DNA of 64,000 nt from Zizania palustris. Taxonomy: Eukaryota; Streptophyta; Magnoliopsida; Poales; Poaceae. The stretch covers positions 72,178,811 to 72,242,810 of the forward strand of contig JAAALK010000288.1 in NCBI GenBank assembly GCA_019279435.1. Reading direction: 5' to 3'. The translations under genes were made by a program, and so were the position numbers. The notes under the pieces were generated by a model. That model did not search any database, was not told where the DNA came from, and saw nothing but the letters and a program-made list of their open reading frames with translations. Positions 33,461 through 44,813 of the stretch are shown here, one piece after another; within the stretch, counting starts at the first letter, position 1; each line of letters starts with the position of its first letter.

Positions 33461-33574
33461 TGAGGAGCCATGCTGAATAGCGTGGGCCTCATGGCTCCAG
33501 AAGTGATGAGTCATTGTCAACGATAGTCAAAGAGGACTGAAGAAGAAGAGATCTGCTGTTTCATGGGCCGCGTG

Positions 33575-33810
33575 TGACTCAGGTACACGGGCAGCAAGCG
33601 ACTGTCGGGCAGAGAAGGCTGCGAAGTCGGGCTGGCCCAATCCGGGTGCATGGGCCAGAAGCAGTAGAAGACCCACTGGGTTGTTGACCAGGGTTGACTC
33701 AGGTACACGGGCGGTGAGTGATTGCCGGGCTGAGAGAGCTACGGAATCGGGCCGGCCCAATCCGGGTACCTAGTGCAAAGTCGGTGGAGGCTTTGTCAGT
33801 TTCGACACAA
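33575..33810 (+). repeat. Diverged 120-bp tandem duplication in Sirevirus LTR
   Basis: TGACTCAGGTACACGGGC recurs at 33575 and 33695, and GGCCCAATCCGGGT recurs in each unit. The same pair is present in the other LTR near 42917. It creates open frames on the minus strand that I do not treat as genes. Confidence 0.8.
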
Positions 33811-34024
33811 AACTGACAACCATTGGATCTGTATCCGACTGTCCAGAAGAGAAGCTGTAGTCGCTACGAAAACTTAGCTTCCGGATAAGTCAGCTGTAAC
33901 TCTAGGCCCACAGTCAGTCAGTCGTGTCTGTAAAAATTCCTAAGGGCAGTAGAGTCTTTTCTTTTATTTTTGAGTCTGTAAAAACCCTAAGGGGCTGGTA
34001 GAATATTCCTAGTGTTGGGCTGCC

Positions 34025-34032
34025 TATAAATA
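34025..34032 (+). promoter_or_regulatory. TATA box in Sirevirus 5' LTR
   Basis: TATAAATA within CTGCCTATAAATAGGACC. The equivalent in the 3' LTR is 43367-43374. Confidence 0.65.
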
Positions 34033-34439
34033 GGACCCCAATCCCTAGGGTTTGGGATACCCCTTCTAGAATTCACTTTTCAATCCATTGGGTCATTTTG
34101 CCTCTCACGTTCTCTCTCCTATGTGCGCCGCCAGGCACTGGTTCATCCTTTTTGCCTTGCATTTACTTTGCTCCTGTGAGATTGAATTTTTGTTAGGTGT
34201 TGAGGTGTGTGCGCATTGATTCCTATGATTCAAGAAGCTTCGGTTTGTTGTGCTGGTTGATTTTATTCCTGAGGTTGTGTCCCTGTTGCGTGTGTTCTTC
34301 GTGAGAAGTAGTACTAGTTCTTGTTGTTGCAAGTAGTACTGCTTCTGTGGCTACAGTACTCGCTGCCAGCCTTTTTACCTTCTACCGCACAGTTTTTTGA
34401 TCGAAGCAGACTGGATTGAATGCCTTTTTGACTGTTTTC

Positions 34440-35180
34440 TGGCGAAGCCATTATCTCTGTTTCGAAGCCCCTCAGCTCCGTGAGGCAGGCTTTGAACGTA
34501 TACTCTCAGAGGCTTCGTTCGAACTACGGACTGTTTTTGTATTCTGTGTCTGACTTTGGAGTATTTTTCAAAACTGTCAGCATCTATACTTCGAACGTCT
34601 GTGCGAAGGTACTTTGTCTTGAGTACTTCGAAGTCCTCACTTCGACTAGTTTCGAAGTTGACTTCGGAGCTTGCTCCTCTGTTAAACTTCGTTTTGCTTT
34701 CTCGGACGTGTATCAGCCTTCGCCTGTTGATTCGAAGCTTACTCTTTTTGAAGGTAGGGCTTAGGCTTCGAACTTGTCTTTCTGTCGTGTGACAGGCTTC
34801 GCTTCTTTGTTCGAAGGTTGTCCGTGTGTACTTTGTGTGCGAAGTTTTTCTGTTCGAAGGTTTGCTTCGAAGCTTTCGGTTCAAAGTTGTGTTCGAAGTT
34901 CTGTCTTCGAAGTGCACACTTCGAAGCAGGCTCCGACTCTGTCACTTTGCTCCGAAGCTCTTGGTTCGAAGCTGTGTTCGAAGCCTTGTCTTCGAAGTAC
35001 ATACTTCGAACCAGGCTCCGGCATTGTCATACTTCGTTCCGAAGTACTCGTCGCAACTTGCCACTTCGAACTAGGCTAGACCGTGACACCTTCGGCATCT
35101 CGGACAGGCTCCGTCACCAACCTCCGAAGCAGACCTCGACGTGCGAAGGGGGGCTTCGCCAAGTTTCGAACAGGAGACAA
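34440..35180. repeat. TTCGAA palindrome-rich block of Sirevirus LTR
   Basis: About 740 bp with dense TTCGAA, CTTCGAAG, CTTCGGAG and ACTTCGAACC words, for example near 34850-35070. It lies downstream of the TATA box, so it would be transcribed and could form hairpins. The copy in the 3' LTR (43782-44522) is nearly identical. Confidence 0.85.
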
Positions 35181-35468
35181 ATTTGGACAGTAACTTCTCT
35201 TTTCATCTTACACTTACTTAGATCATTTCATTTAGAAGTTTAGGCTTGTTATACCTTGTTCATCTGCCTAGTTGCACTACTTTAGATTTACACTGCTTAT
35301 CATCAGTTGCTTCTAGGTTAGAAACCTTTGGACTTAGGCCTTGTATTTATTTTCTACTGCATAGTCTTTTCTGAGGTGCGTTGGGTATTGGGAACAGGCC
35401 ATTGATTCGAAAGAATTTTTAAGGCGCCCATTCACCCCCCCTCTGGTCGCTACTTTCGGTCCTACAAG

Positions 35469-35480
35469 TGGTATCAGAGC
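35469..35480 (+). other. Primer-binding site of Sirevirus
   Basis: TGGTATCAGAGC, complementary to the 3' end of initiator Met tRNA, begins two bases after the LTR end. Confidence 0.92.
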
Positions 35481-35531
35481 AAGGTTAGGGTTTTTCCATA
35501 CCTTAACCGGTTCTAAACCCCAGTAGTGACT

Positions 35532-36866
35532 ATGACGTCTCCTGGCAAGGTCCCGTCCTTGGAAGCCTATGGCTATAATTATTGGAAGACTCGCATGCGA
35601 GCCTATCTCATGAGCCAGGGTTCGGACATATGGGACATTTGCGTTCACACCACGTTTGTCGTTTTGCCAGTTACTGAGAAAGGTACTACTGGAATCATTG
35701 CTCAGCATCTGAGTAACAATAAGGCTGTGAACATTTTATTTTCTGGTTTAGGTCCCACTGAGTTTGAGCGTGTGAGTCATCTCTCCACTGCGAGAGAGAT
35801 CTGGGCTACCCTCAAGGCACACCATGAGGGAACAGCACAGGTCAAGGCTCGGCTCTATCAGACCTACCGGCGTGAATATGAAAATTTCACACAGAAGCCG
35901 GGTGAATCTGTTGAGGCTTTGTTTGGTCGTTTTCAGTCGATCATAAACAAGCTTCGGGACAACAAGGCTGAGGGTGCTCAGTTAGTCTCAGATCATGAGC
36001 AGGCGCTCAAGGTTCTCCATACCTTGGACCCAAAGATCTGGGAGATCAAGGTATCTTCTATCGTTGAGAGCACTTCTTACGATACCTTGACCATTTCTGA
36101 GTTGTTTAGCAAGCTGAAGGCCACTGAGGTAGATATCCAGTTGAGATCAAATCTCACTGGCTCTGGATCAAAATCCCTGGCCCTTGCTACACCTTCTGTT
36201 GATCCCTCTGCTGTGAGCTGTGCTGGTTTCTCTTTGATGTCTATCACTGAGGACCAGCTTGAGTCTTTGGGAGATGATGATTTGTGTCTGTTTAACAACC
36301 GGGTGCGTCGTGTCTATGACAAGAGAATGTTCAAAAGACACGGCACAAAATCTGGATGCTTTGAATGTGGTGATCCAGGACACTTCATCGCCGACTGCCC
36401 CAAGCGAAATGGATACAAGAAGGGCACCGGTGGTGGCTTCCACGACTCCGGCAAGCACGACAGCTCATCCTTCAAGGGCAAGCCGAAGACTCGATTCTTC
36501 AAGAAGGCCCTGAAGGACTACCGGCGAGAGAACAAGAAGCGCGACAAGGCCTTCTTCGCCGAGATGGAGAAGAGCTACTCCAAGCAGTCCACGTCTTCTT
36601 CCTCTTCATCAAGCTCAAGCGATGAGGAGATCGCCATCAGGAAGGGGAAGGACAAGGACGATCCGGCGGGCCTTTGCTTCATGGCTTTTGGAGACAAGCC
36701 GAAGAGCCTCTCTCACCAGCGCCGAAGATCCCGCAAGAGCTTCTGTTCAATGGCTCTTGGGGATAGAGAAGAAAAGACCTCCTCCGACGACTCCGACGAT
36801 GACGACAGCAAGGTATCATCTTATGAGCGTGAAATTGTTGATTTACTTGAGAGCAATCGTCAGTAG
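35532..36866 (+). pseudogene. gag of Sirevirus, N-terminal part with zinc knuckle
   Basis: The first ATG after the primer site, at 35532, gives MTSPGKVPSLEAYGYNYW, a usual Copia gag opening. The gag domain (UBN2 type) covers about residues 15-240, with the block AREIWATLKAHHEGTAQVKA. A CCHC zinc knuckle, CFECGDPGHFIADC, lies near residues 276-289. A Lys/Arg-rich part and a Ser run follow. TAG at 36864-36866 ends this piece, and the same frame continues at once as the next piece. The TAG follows CAG and stands where Gln fits, so a C-to-T mutation is likely. Gag packages element RNA into virus-like particles. Confidence 0.85.
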
Positions 36867-38279
36867 TTGAAGTATCGGGAGAAACTACTTAGGGGGGCTA
36901 AGAAAAGGATAGACGAGTTAGAGAGTGAGCTTGCCGTAGCCAACGGTAGAATTGAGAGTCTATCTTCTTCCCCTTGCTTGGGTGATAGCAGTGAGTGCCC
37001 GAACTGTGAGGTGCTTCTGTGTGACCTGTCGACTCTGAAGTCCAGGTACATAGAAAGGGTTGATGAGAGGGACGCTTTGGCCACTGAGCTTGAAAGCGCT
37101 CAGCTGGAGCATAAAGATGCTCAAGCCACTGTCGTCGCACCCTGTGTTGATTGCCCATCTCATCTAGCTGCCTTAGCTGAGCTGAAATCCAAGGGTAATG
37201 AACATTTGGGTGACTTGGAGAGGTTGAGAGCTGAGCTTGCGCAGACTAGGCTAGAGCTTGAGACACTGTCAGTTCCACCCACACTCTGTGAGAACTGTCT
37301 GTCTCTTAGAATGAAGTTGATCAAGCTGAAAGCCGAAAAGTCTGTCCAGGTAGATAGTGAATGTGAGACCTGCTTGTCTCAGGTGGAGGTACTAGCTTCC
37401 TTGAGAGAGGAGCTAGCTGATTCTCAGAATGAGAACTTTTACCTCCGGTCTATCCTGAGTTGGATCAGTGCCAGAGAGCCACAGCTCGGCATGATGATCC
37501 AGCAGTTCAAGAGGCAGGATGGGTTTGGGGTAGGTTACACCTATACCAAGGCTGACTTTGAGAGTGCCATTAGCCAGGCAGTGGAGTGGAGTAAAATGAC
37601 TCCAGAACAGAGGTATCCCAAGACTCACTCCACTGAGTCTTCCCAGGCTTGTCAGCCCAAGGATGGAGTGATCCATGAACCACCTAAAGCTCCACCCAAG
37701 AAACCTATCTGGGTTCCAAAACCCAAAAATCTCCACACTTCTCTTGACTCTCTTCCTGGACCCTCTCAGCCCAAGAAGACAACACCTATCTCCACTAAGC
37801 CCAAACATCCCAAGCCTCAACCACATCCCAAGAAGCCCACCTATCATTGTGAGTACTGTCAGAGAGACGGGCATCTTGCGGAGTTCTGCTTCAGGAGGAA
37901 GCGGGTTGAGAGAGCAGAGAGGGCTCGTAATGATCAGGAGCAGTTCTACCAAGAGGGTGGTAGACTGCGTGTTCCTCGGCGCGGGGAGAGGCTGGAGGCC
38001 AGGCCGCGTCGTGTAGGTGGTGGTAGAGGAGACGGTTTTCTTGCCCGTGCTCCAGTTGGTGGTGTTCGTTCCGGCAGAGTTCCAGACCGTGTTGGCTACG
38101 GTTCTGGACCTCGTGGCCGCAGGGTTAGGCAAAACCGAGGACCGCGCTTTGAGCCGCGTTTTGGTCCAAACTTTTTTGATGGTTTTCGCTTTCCATCTTT
38201 TGAGCAGATGGCTCGACACTGGTTTAGCTCTTTTGCTAAACCTGGTGCCGGACCATTTGCTCCCACTTACAGACACTGA
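36867..38279 (+). pseudogene. gag C-terminal extension of Sirevirus, coiled coil and second zinc knuckle
   Basis: It is in frame with gag after the TAG. The first half is a coiled coil with heptad-like Leu spacing (KRIDELESELAVANGRIESL), interspersed Cys pairs such as CPNCEVLLC, and a DUF-like block. Near 37847-37889 is a second CCHC motif, CEYCQRDGHLAEFC. The tail is Arg/Gly-rich (38000-38150). Such a long extended gag is typical of Sireviruses. It ends at TGA 38277-38279. Protease is in another frame. Confidence 0.8.
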
Positions 38280-38281
38280 TT

Positions 38282-39919
38282 GTGCAGGACCGGGGACTGG
38301 AGGATGTTTGGATCATGGACTCAGGATGCTCTCGTCACATGACAGGACATCGCAGATGGTTCTCCAGTCTCACTCCCCCGAGCTCCAAAGAGTATATCAC
38401 ATTTGGGAACAGCGGTCAAGGGAAAGTAAGTGGCATAGGCTCAATTAGCATTTCAGATCATTTCTCTTTAAAGAATGTTGCTTTGGTTAAAAATTTGAAC
38501 TTTAATTTAATCTCTGTTTCGCAACTTCTTGAGGATGGTTTGGAAGTGCGTTTTAAGAAGGGCAATTCTTCTGTGGTTGATTCTAGAGGGTCTTTGGTTT
38601 GTCAGATTTTACCTTTCGGTAAAGTTTTTCGAATTGACTTCTCTAGTTCTTTTGGCCCTTCTCGCTGTTTGATTGCTGGATCTTCTTCTGAGCTCTGGAA
38701 GTGGCATAGGAGGTTAGGTCACTTGAGTTTTGATCTGCTAGTCAGGTTAAGCTCTATGGACCTCATCCGAGGATTGCCCAAGCTTAAGATGGAGAAGGAT
38801 CTGGTTTGTCATCCCTGTCGTCATGGAAAAAAGGTTGCCGCTTCTCACTCACCTGTGACTCAGGTGATGACATCATATCCGGGCGAACTTTTACATTTGG
38901 ACACTGTAGGTCCAGCTTGGGTACGCTCAGTCGGTGGGAAGTGGTATGCACTTGTAATTGTTGACGATTTTTCTCGATTCTCGTGGGTTTTCTTTTTGGA
39001 GTCTAAGGATGAAACTTTTCAATTTGTCCATGACCTGATTTTGAAGCTGAAGAATGAGAACAATGGTCGGATGCGAGCAATTCGCTCCGACAACGGCTCT
39101 GAGTTCAAGAACTCTCAGTTCGTCAGCTTCTGTAGTGATCAGGGTCTGGACCATCAGTTTTCTTCTCCTTACACTCCCCCACAGAACGGCGTTGTGGAAC
39201 GAAAGAACCGCACGCTAGTCGAGATGGCCAGGACGATGCTCGATGAGCACAGGACTCCTAGGCGTTTTTGGGCTGAAGCCATGAACACGGCTTGCTATCT
39301 GGCCAACCGCATTTTTCTTAGAGCTTACCTTGGTAAGACATCATATGAGTTGCGGTTTGGCAGACAGCCCAAGGTGAGCCACTTGCGAGCATTTGGCTGC
39401 AAGTGCTTTGTGCTCAAGAAGGGAGGGCACTTGGACAAGTTTGAGTCTCGTTGCTGGGATGGTGTCTTTCTTGGTTATGCATTGCATTCTCGAGGTTTCC
39501 GTGTTTGGAACCTCGAATCCCAGCTGCTTGTCGAGACTTGTGAGGTTTCGTTTGATGAGTCCTTGCCTTCTTTGACTCCTTCTTTTGAGCTTTCTGGTGA
39601 TGATGAACTCGGAGAGTCCATCTTCGAGGAAGATGAGGGTACTCCAGCTGCTGATGAGGGTGGGCCTTCTGCATCCCCCGCAGAGCCCACACCTTCTGAG
39701 ACTTCGACTGAGGATGAGGGCGGACCTCTGATCACTTCTTCCACTTCGATCGAGCCCCCTCAGTCAAGTCCAGAGGTGCCAGCTGCTGACTCCGGTGAGG
39801 TGACTTCGGATCACCAGGGAACCCGAGCAGTTCAGCATGACCATCCCTCAGAGCTCATCATAGGTGATTTGACCGAGAGAACCTTGCGTTCTTCTGCCTC
39901 TCTAGCTTGTGTTTGCTGA
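38282..39919 (+). pseudogene. Protease and integrase of Sirevirus
   Basis: Protease starts with WIMDSGCSRHMTG (near 38310). The pre-integrase zinc part follows (HRRLGHLSFDLL, then CHPCRHGK). The integrase core shows HLDTVGP (Asp, near 38905), IRSDNGSEF (Asp, near 39085) and PPQNGVVERKNRT (Glu, near 39180). An acidic Ser/Pro/Glu-rich linker leads to RT. The frame ends at 39919 with VC-stop, and the RT frame begins in another phase within about 20 bp, pointing to a one-base change near 39900. The junction with gag is also out of phase, so either a translational frameshift or a mutation is needed there. Confidence 0.87.
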
Positions 39920-41474
39920 ATCTACGTTTGTTGCATCTTTTGAGCCCAGAGACGTTTCTCATGCTCTTTCTGATTCGAATTGGATTAATGCTATGCAAGA
40001 AGAGCTTGAGAACTTTGTCCGTAATCGGGTTTGGACACTAGTTGAGCCACCATCAGGATGCAACCCCATAGGCACCAAGTGGGTGTTCAAAAACAAACAA
40101 GGTGAAGATGGGGTTGTGGTGCGCAACAAAGCTCGACTAGTTGCCCAGGGTTATTGCCAGAAGGAAGGTATTGACTTTGAAGAAACCTTCGCTCCTGTTG
40201 CCCGTCTTGAGTCCATTCGTATTCTTCTAGCTTTTGCCGTTTCGAAGGGTTTTAAGCTTTTTCAAATGGATGTTAAGAGTGCTTTTCTGAACGGGTACAT
40301 AGAAGAGGAGGTTTATGTTAGGCAACCCCCCGGTTTTGAGAACCCTAAGTTTCCTCGACATGTTTTTAAGTTGCACAAAGCTTTATACGGGTTGAAGCAA
40401 GCCCCCAGGGCTTGGTATGACCGGTTGAAGCAATTTTTGTTGGGAAAGGGCTTTGTGATGGGTTCTGTGGACAAAACTCTTTTCTTGCTCAGAGATGCTT
40501 CAGATTTTTTAGTTGCTCAGATTTACGTGGACGATATTATTTTTGGCGGTACTACTGATTCTCTTGTGTCCAAGTTCTCTGAGCAGATGCACAGTGAGTT
40601 TGAGATGAGCCTCATGGGTGAGCTCAAGTACTTCTTAGGGCTCCAGATCAAGCAGACCAAGGACGGCACTTTCATCCACCAAGGTAAGTACACTCGTGAT
40701 ATGTTAAAGAAATTTGACTTTGGTGGTGAATTGAAGCCGCAGATGACCCCGATGGGCACTTCTGGGGGTCTGGACAAGGATGAGAGCGGCGTCAAGGTCA
40801 ATGAAAGGGAGTTTCGAGGGATGATCGGTTCACTGTTGTACTTGACGGCAACAAGACCGGACATACAGTTTGCCGTGGGACTGTGCGCGCGCTTCCAGTC
40901 TTCACCACGCGCGTCTCACCGGCAGGCTGTCAAGCGCATTTTCAGGTATCTCACCTATGCGCCTGATCTTGGTCTTTATTATTCAGCATCATCATCTCTT
41001 GATCTATCTGGCTTTTCGGACGCTGACTTTGGTGGGTGCCGGTTGGATCGCAAGTCGACTTCCGGTACTTGCCAGTTTCTTGGTTCTTCCCTTGTATCTT
41101 GGTCTTCTCGAAAGCAATCTGGAGTTGCTCTTTCGACCACAGAGGCTGAGTACGTAGCTGCTGCTAGCTGCTGCTCACAGTTGGTTTGGATGATTTCCAC
41201 TCTACGAGATTTTGGGTTGTTCTTTCCTACCAGGGTTCCTTTGTTTTGCGACAGCACTAGTGCAATTAGTGTAGGGAAAAACCCATGTCTTCATTCAAAA
41301 ACCAAACATATTGATGTGCGCTTTCACTTCTTGCGGGATCAATATGAGAAAGGTATCATTGACCTTGTTCATGTTGATACCCATCATCAGTTGGCTGACA
41401 TTTTCACCAAACCCCTAGATCAGTCTACTTTTGAGCGTTTAAGAGGGGATTTGGGTGTTGTGTATCCTTTCTAG
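39909..41474 (+). CDS. Reverse transcriptase and RNase H of Sirevirus
   Basis: An uninterrupted frame of about 520 codons. RT shows EELENFVRNRVWTLVEPP, KARLVAQGYCQKEGIDFEET, QMDVKSAFLNG (Asp) and the catalytic YVDDIIFGG (near 40525). RNase H shows FSDADFGGCRLDRKSTSG (Asp), STTEAEYVAAA (Glu), FCDSTSAI (Asp) and the end block HIDVRFHFLRD with ADIFTKPL. The frame ends at TAG 41472-41474. All catalytic residues look intact, but the piece lacks its own normal start because pol is broken just upstream. Confidence 0.9.
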   Translation: MFAESTFVASFEPRDVSHALSDSNWINAMQEELENFVRNRVWTLVEPPSGCNPIGTKWVFKNKQGEDGVVVRNKARLVAQGYCQKEGIDFEETFAPVARLESIRILLAFAVSKGFKLFQMDVKSAFLNGYIEEEVYVRQPPGFENPKFPRHVFKLHKALYGLKQAPRAWYDRLKQFLLGKGFVMGSVDKTLFLLRDASDFLVAQIYVDDIIFGGTTDSLVSKFSEQMHSEFEMSLMGELKYFLGLQIKQTKDGTFIHQGKYTRDMLKKFDFGGELKPQMTPMGTSGGLDKDESGVKVNEREFRGMIGSLLYLTATRPDIQFAVGLCARFQSSPRASHRQAVKRIFRYLTYAPDLGLYYSASSSLDLSGFSDADFGGCRLDRKSTSGTCQFLGSSLVSWSSRKQSGVALSTTEAEYVAAASCCSQLVWMISTLRDFGLFFPTRVPLFCDSTSAISVGKNPCLHSKTKHIDVRFHFLRDQYEKGIIDLVHVDTHHQLADIFTKPLDQSTFERLRGDLGVVYPF

Positions 41475-42802
41475 GATATTTTGCGTCAGTTTTCCTTCTT
41501 CTTTTCTCTTTTCTTGAGTCTTTTTGTGTGTGTTCATACCTTGCATATTCACATATCACACTTTTGAGCCTGCTTCTGTTATATGATTGAACTGCTTTAC
41601 TTATTCTAGCTGGTACATGCTTTTGATTACTTGTCGATGATCATGCTTTGGTTCAGTTCACTTGATATATCTGATATCTGTCATATGCATGGCTTTTACG
41701 CTTTCAACTTCAAAAATGATCACCTTTGCTTCTGGTAACTAGCATGTGTAGGCTGAGTGATTTTGCTATCTGTCACATGCCTTGTAGCTAGTTCATCACA
41801 TAGATGCAGATATGCAACTTGGACATCTTTATGCTTTCCCATGGAAAATGAGCTGTAAACATGATAAAATTCAAAAATCAATGAAACTTCCATGCCTTTT
41901 TGTGCATAACTTGAAAAGATCCAAGTGGGTTTGCTTTGTCGCATTACATTTGTTCTGGATTGCATACCATAGCACTTTGGTATGAACTAGGACGGTGTAG
42001 TGTATGCCAAGACCAATGTCTTAAGCTTATGATGGTCCAGTTCTGGCCTAGGCTTGACTTGGTCGGTTAGCATAAGGTTTGACATGCAAATAACCCTTGG
42101 CAAAAATGAAAAAAAGGCAAATGAAAAAGCCTGAAAATTAAAAAGACAACAAGTTTGCTGAAGCACTTTGGTGTGGACAATGCTTAACTTGGTAGATTTC
42201 AGTTAGCCTCTGCATCTCATGTTTTACCTTGCTTGTTTACTGGAACATGTGGTGATGCTTTTGTTTGCAAAAACTGAAAAATGCATGCTAAATGACTTTC
42301 TTTAGATATCATCTGTTACACTGATCATGCCATGTGTCTTCGACAGTATCTCTTTTGTTATACCTGTTAGATGTTGTAACTGCAGTCAATCATATCTGAG
42401 AAGCATGCTTTCTACACTCCACCTGCACCCCAATTGCATTCACTGCATATGTTGAGGGGGAGTTGCATTTCAGGGGGAGTCTGTGTCTCTTTTGAGTGCT
42501 TGATGAGTTCACTTGTCAACAAGGGGGAGAAAATTTGGGATCAGAGTTTAAGGGGGAGTTCTTACTCTGTTGATATCCTTGTTATTCTGCAATCGCACTC
42601 ATTTTGAGTTTTTACGTTTTGGTTAACCATAATGACTGTTTCTTGTTTCTGTTTGGCTTTTGGTCATTAGGGTTAAACTTTTAGCTTTATTTTTCTTCTT
42701 CTTTGTCTTCTTGTGTTTTGTTTTCGTGTTTCCACATTGTTCGTATGTGCTGAAGAGCTGTGAAAAGAGGAGTGTTGACAATGCACTCATCAAGGGGGAG
42801 AT
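41475..42802 (+). other. 3' non-coding region of Sirevirus
   Basis: About 1.3 kb between RNase H and the 3' LTR, where some Sireviruses carry an env-like frame. I see none here: no long open frame, no signal peptide and no membrane segment. Near its end lie repeated AGGGGGAG tracts. Confidence 0.75.
42454..42800 (+). repeat. Repeated polypurine tracts before Sirevirus 3' LTR
   Basis: AGGGGGAG-type tracts occur at 42454-42462, 42472-42479, 42521-42529, 42550-42558 and 42792-42800. The last lies just upstream of the LTR and is the likely plus-strand primer. Multiple copies are known in Sireviruses. Confidence 0.9.
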
Positions 42803-44808
42803 TGAGGAGCCATGCTGAATAGCGTGGGCCTCATGGCTCCAGAAGTGATGAGTCATTGTCAACGATAGTCAAAGAGGACTGAAGAAGAAGAGATCTGCTG
42901 TTTCATGGGCCGCGTGTGACTCAGGTACACGGGCAGCAAGCGACTGTCGGGCAGAGAAGGCTGCGAAGTCGGGCTGGCCCAATCCGGGTGCATGGGCCAG
43001 AAGTAGTCGAAGACACACTGGGCTGTTGACCAGGGTTGACTCAGGTACACGGGCGGTGAGTGATTGCCGGGCTGAGAGAGCTGCGGAATCGGGCTGGCCC
43101 AATCCGGGTACCTGGTGCAAAGTCGGTGGAGGCTTTGTCAGTTTCGGCACAAAACTGACAACCATTGGATCTGTATCCGACTATCCAGAAGAGAAGCTGT
43201 AGTCGCTACGAAAACTTAGCTTCCGGATAAGTCAGCTGTAACTCTAGGCCCATAGTCAGTCAGTCGTGTCTGTAAAAATTCCTAAGGGCAGTAGAGTCTT
43301 TTCTTTTATTTTTGAGTCTGTAAAAACCCTAAGGGGCTGGTAGAATATTCCTAGTGTTGGGCTGCCTATAAATAGGACCCCAATCCCTAGGGTTTGGGAT
43401 ACCCCTTCTAGAATTCACTTTTCAATCCATTGGGTCATTTTGCCTCTCACGTTCTCTCTCCTGTGTGCGCCGCCAGGCACTGGTTCATCCTTTTTGCCTT
43501 GCATTTACTTTGCTCCTGTGAGATTGAATTTTTGTTAGGTGTTGAGGTGTGTGCGCATTGATTCCTATGATTCAAGAAGCTTCGGTTTGTTGTGCTGGTT
43601 GATTTTATTCCTGAGGTTGTGTCCCTGTTGCGTGTGTTCTTCGTGAGAAGTAGTACTAGTTCTTGTTGTTGCAAGTAGTACTGCTTCTGTGGCTACAGTA
43701 CTCGCTGCCAGCCTTTTTACCTTCTACCGCACAGTTTTTTGATCGAAGCAGACTGGATTGAATGCCTTTTTGACTGTTTTCTGGCGAAGCCATTATCTCT
43801 GTTTCGAAGCCCCTCAGCTCCGTGAGGCAGGCTTCGAACGTATACTCTCAGAGGCTTCGTTCGAACTATGGACTGTTTTTGTATTCTGTGTCTGACTTCG
43901 GAGTATTTTTCAAAACTGTCAGCATCTATACTTCGAACGTCTGTGCGAAGGTACTTTGTCTTGAGTACTTCGAAGTCCTCACTTCGACTAGTTTCGAAGT
44001 TGACTTCGGAGCTTGCTCCTCTGTTAAACTTCGTTTTGCTTTCTCGGACGTGTATCAGCCTTCGCCTGTTGATTCGAAGCTTACTCTTTTTGAAGGTAGG
44101 GCTTAGGCTTCGAACTTGTCTTTCTGTCGTGTGACAGGCTTCGCTTCTTTGTTCGAAGGTTGTCCGTGTGTACTTTGTGTGCGAAGTTTTTCTGTTCGAA
44201 GGTTTGCTTCGAAGATTTCGGTTCAAAGTTGTGTTCGAAGTTCTGTCTTCGAAGTGCACACTTCGAAGCAGGCTCCGACTCTGTCACTTTGCTTCGAAGC
44301 TCTTGGTTCGAAGCTGTGTTCGAAGCCTTGTCTTCGAAGTACATACTTCGAACCAGGCTCCGGCATTGTCATACTTCGTTCCGAAGTACTCGTCGCAACT
44401 TGCCACTTCGAACTAGGCTAGACCGTGACACCTTCGGCATCTCGGACAGGCTCCGTCACCAACCTCCGAAGCAGACCTCGACGTGCGAAGGGGGGCTTCG
44501 CCAAGTTCCGAACAGGAGACAAATTTGGACAGTAACTTCTCTTTTCATCTTACACTTTCTTAGATCATTTCATTGAGAAGTTTAGGCTTGTTATACCTTG
44601 TTCATCTGCCTAGTTGCACTACTTTAGATTTACACTGCTTATCATCAGTTGCTTATAGGTTAGAAACCTTTGGACTTAGGCCTTGTATTTATTTTCTACT
44701 GCATAGTCTTTTCTGAGGTGCGTTGGGTATTGGGAACAGGCCATTGATTCGAAAGAATTTTTAAGGCGCCCATTCACCCCCCCTCTGGTCGCTACTTTCG
44801 GTCCTACA
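42803..44808 (+). repeat. 3' LTR of Sirevirus (2,006 bp)
   Basis: The same length as the 5' LTR, with about 20 substitutions by eye and no indels. It is followed by the target duplication GCTGG (44809-44813). TATA box at 43367-43374. Confidence 0.95.
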
Positions 44809-44813
44809 GCTGG

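Larger units (their letters stand above)
33461..35466 (+). repeat. 5' LTR of Sirevirus (2,006 bp)
   Basis: Starts TGAGGAGCCATGC and ends TTTCGGTCCTACA. It carries a 120-bp internal duplication, a TATA box and a palindrome-rich U5-side block. The end motif TTCACCCCCCCTCTGGTCG is typical of Sirevirus LTRs. Confidence 0.95.
33461..44808 (+). mobile_element. Complete Sirevirus (Ty1/Copia, SIRE/Maximus lineage), 11.35 kb
   Basis: Two 2,006-bp LTRs (33461-35466 and 42803-44808) are flanked by GCTGG at 33456-33460 and 44809-44813. The order is LTR, initiator-Met primer site, gag with zinc knuckle, a second coiled-coil and zinc segment, protease, integrase, RT, RNase H, a long 3' non-coding part with repeated polypurine tracts, LTR. 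Integrase before RT is the Copia order. Repeated AGGGGGAG tracts and TTCGAA palindromes in the LTR are known Sirevirus traits. About 20 substitutions separate the LTRs. It sits inside one LTR of the LARD-like element. Confidence 0.95.

Noticed and set aside
33104..33520. Arg/Ala/Pro-rich open frames on both strands in the LARD LTR (also 51249-51681)
   Set aside because: High GC content removes stop codons. There is no domain, and the two LTR copies are not conserved at protein level.
34375..35243. Open frames of 80-180 codons on both strands in the Sirevirus LTR (and again at 43717-44576)
   Set aside because: They follow from the dense TTCGAA palindromes, which contain no stop in several frames on either strand. 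They recur identically in both LTRs and show no domain.
41475..42802. Env-like gene in the Sirevirus
   Set aside because: No long frame, signal peptide or membrane segment between RNase H and the 3' LTR.
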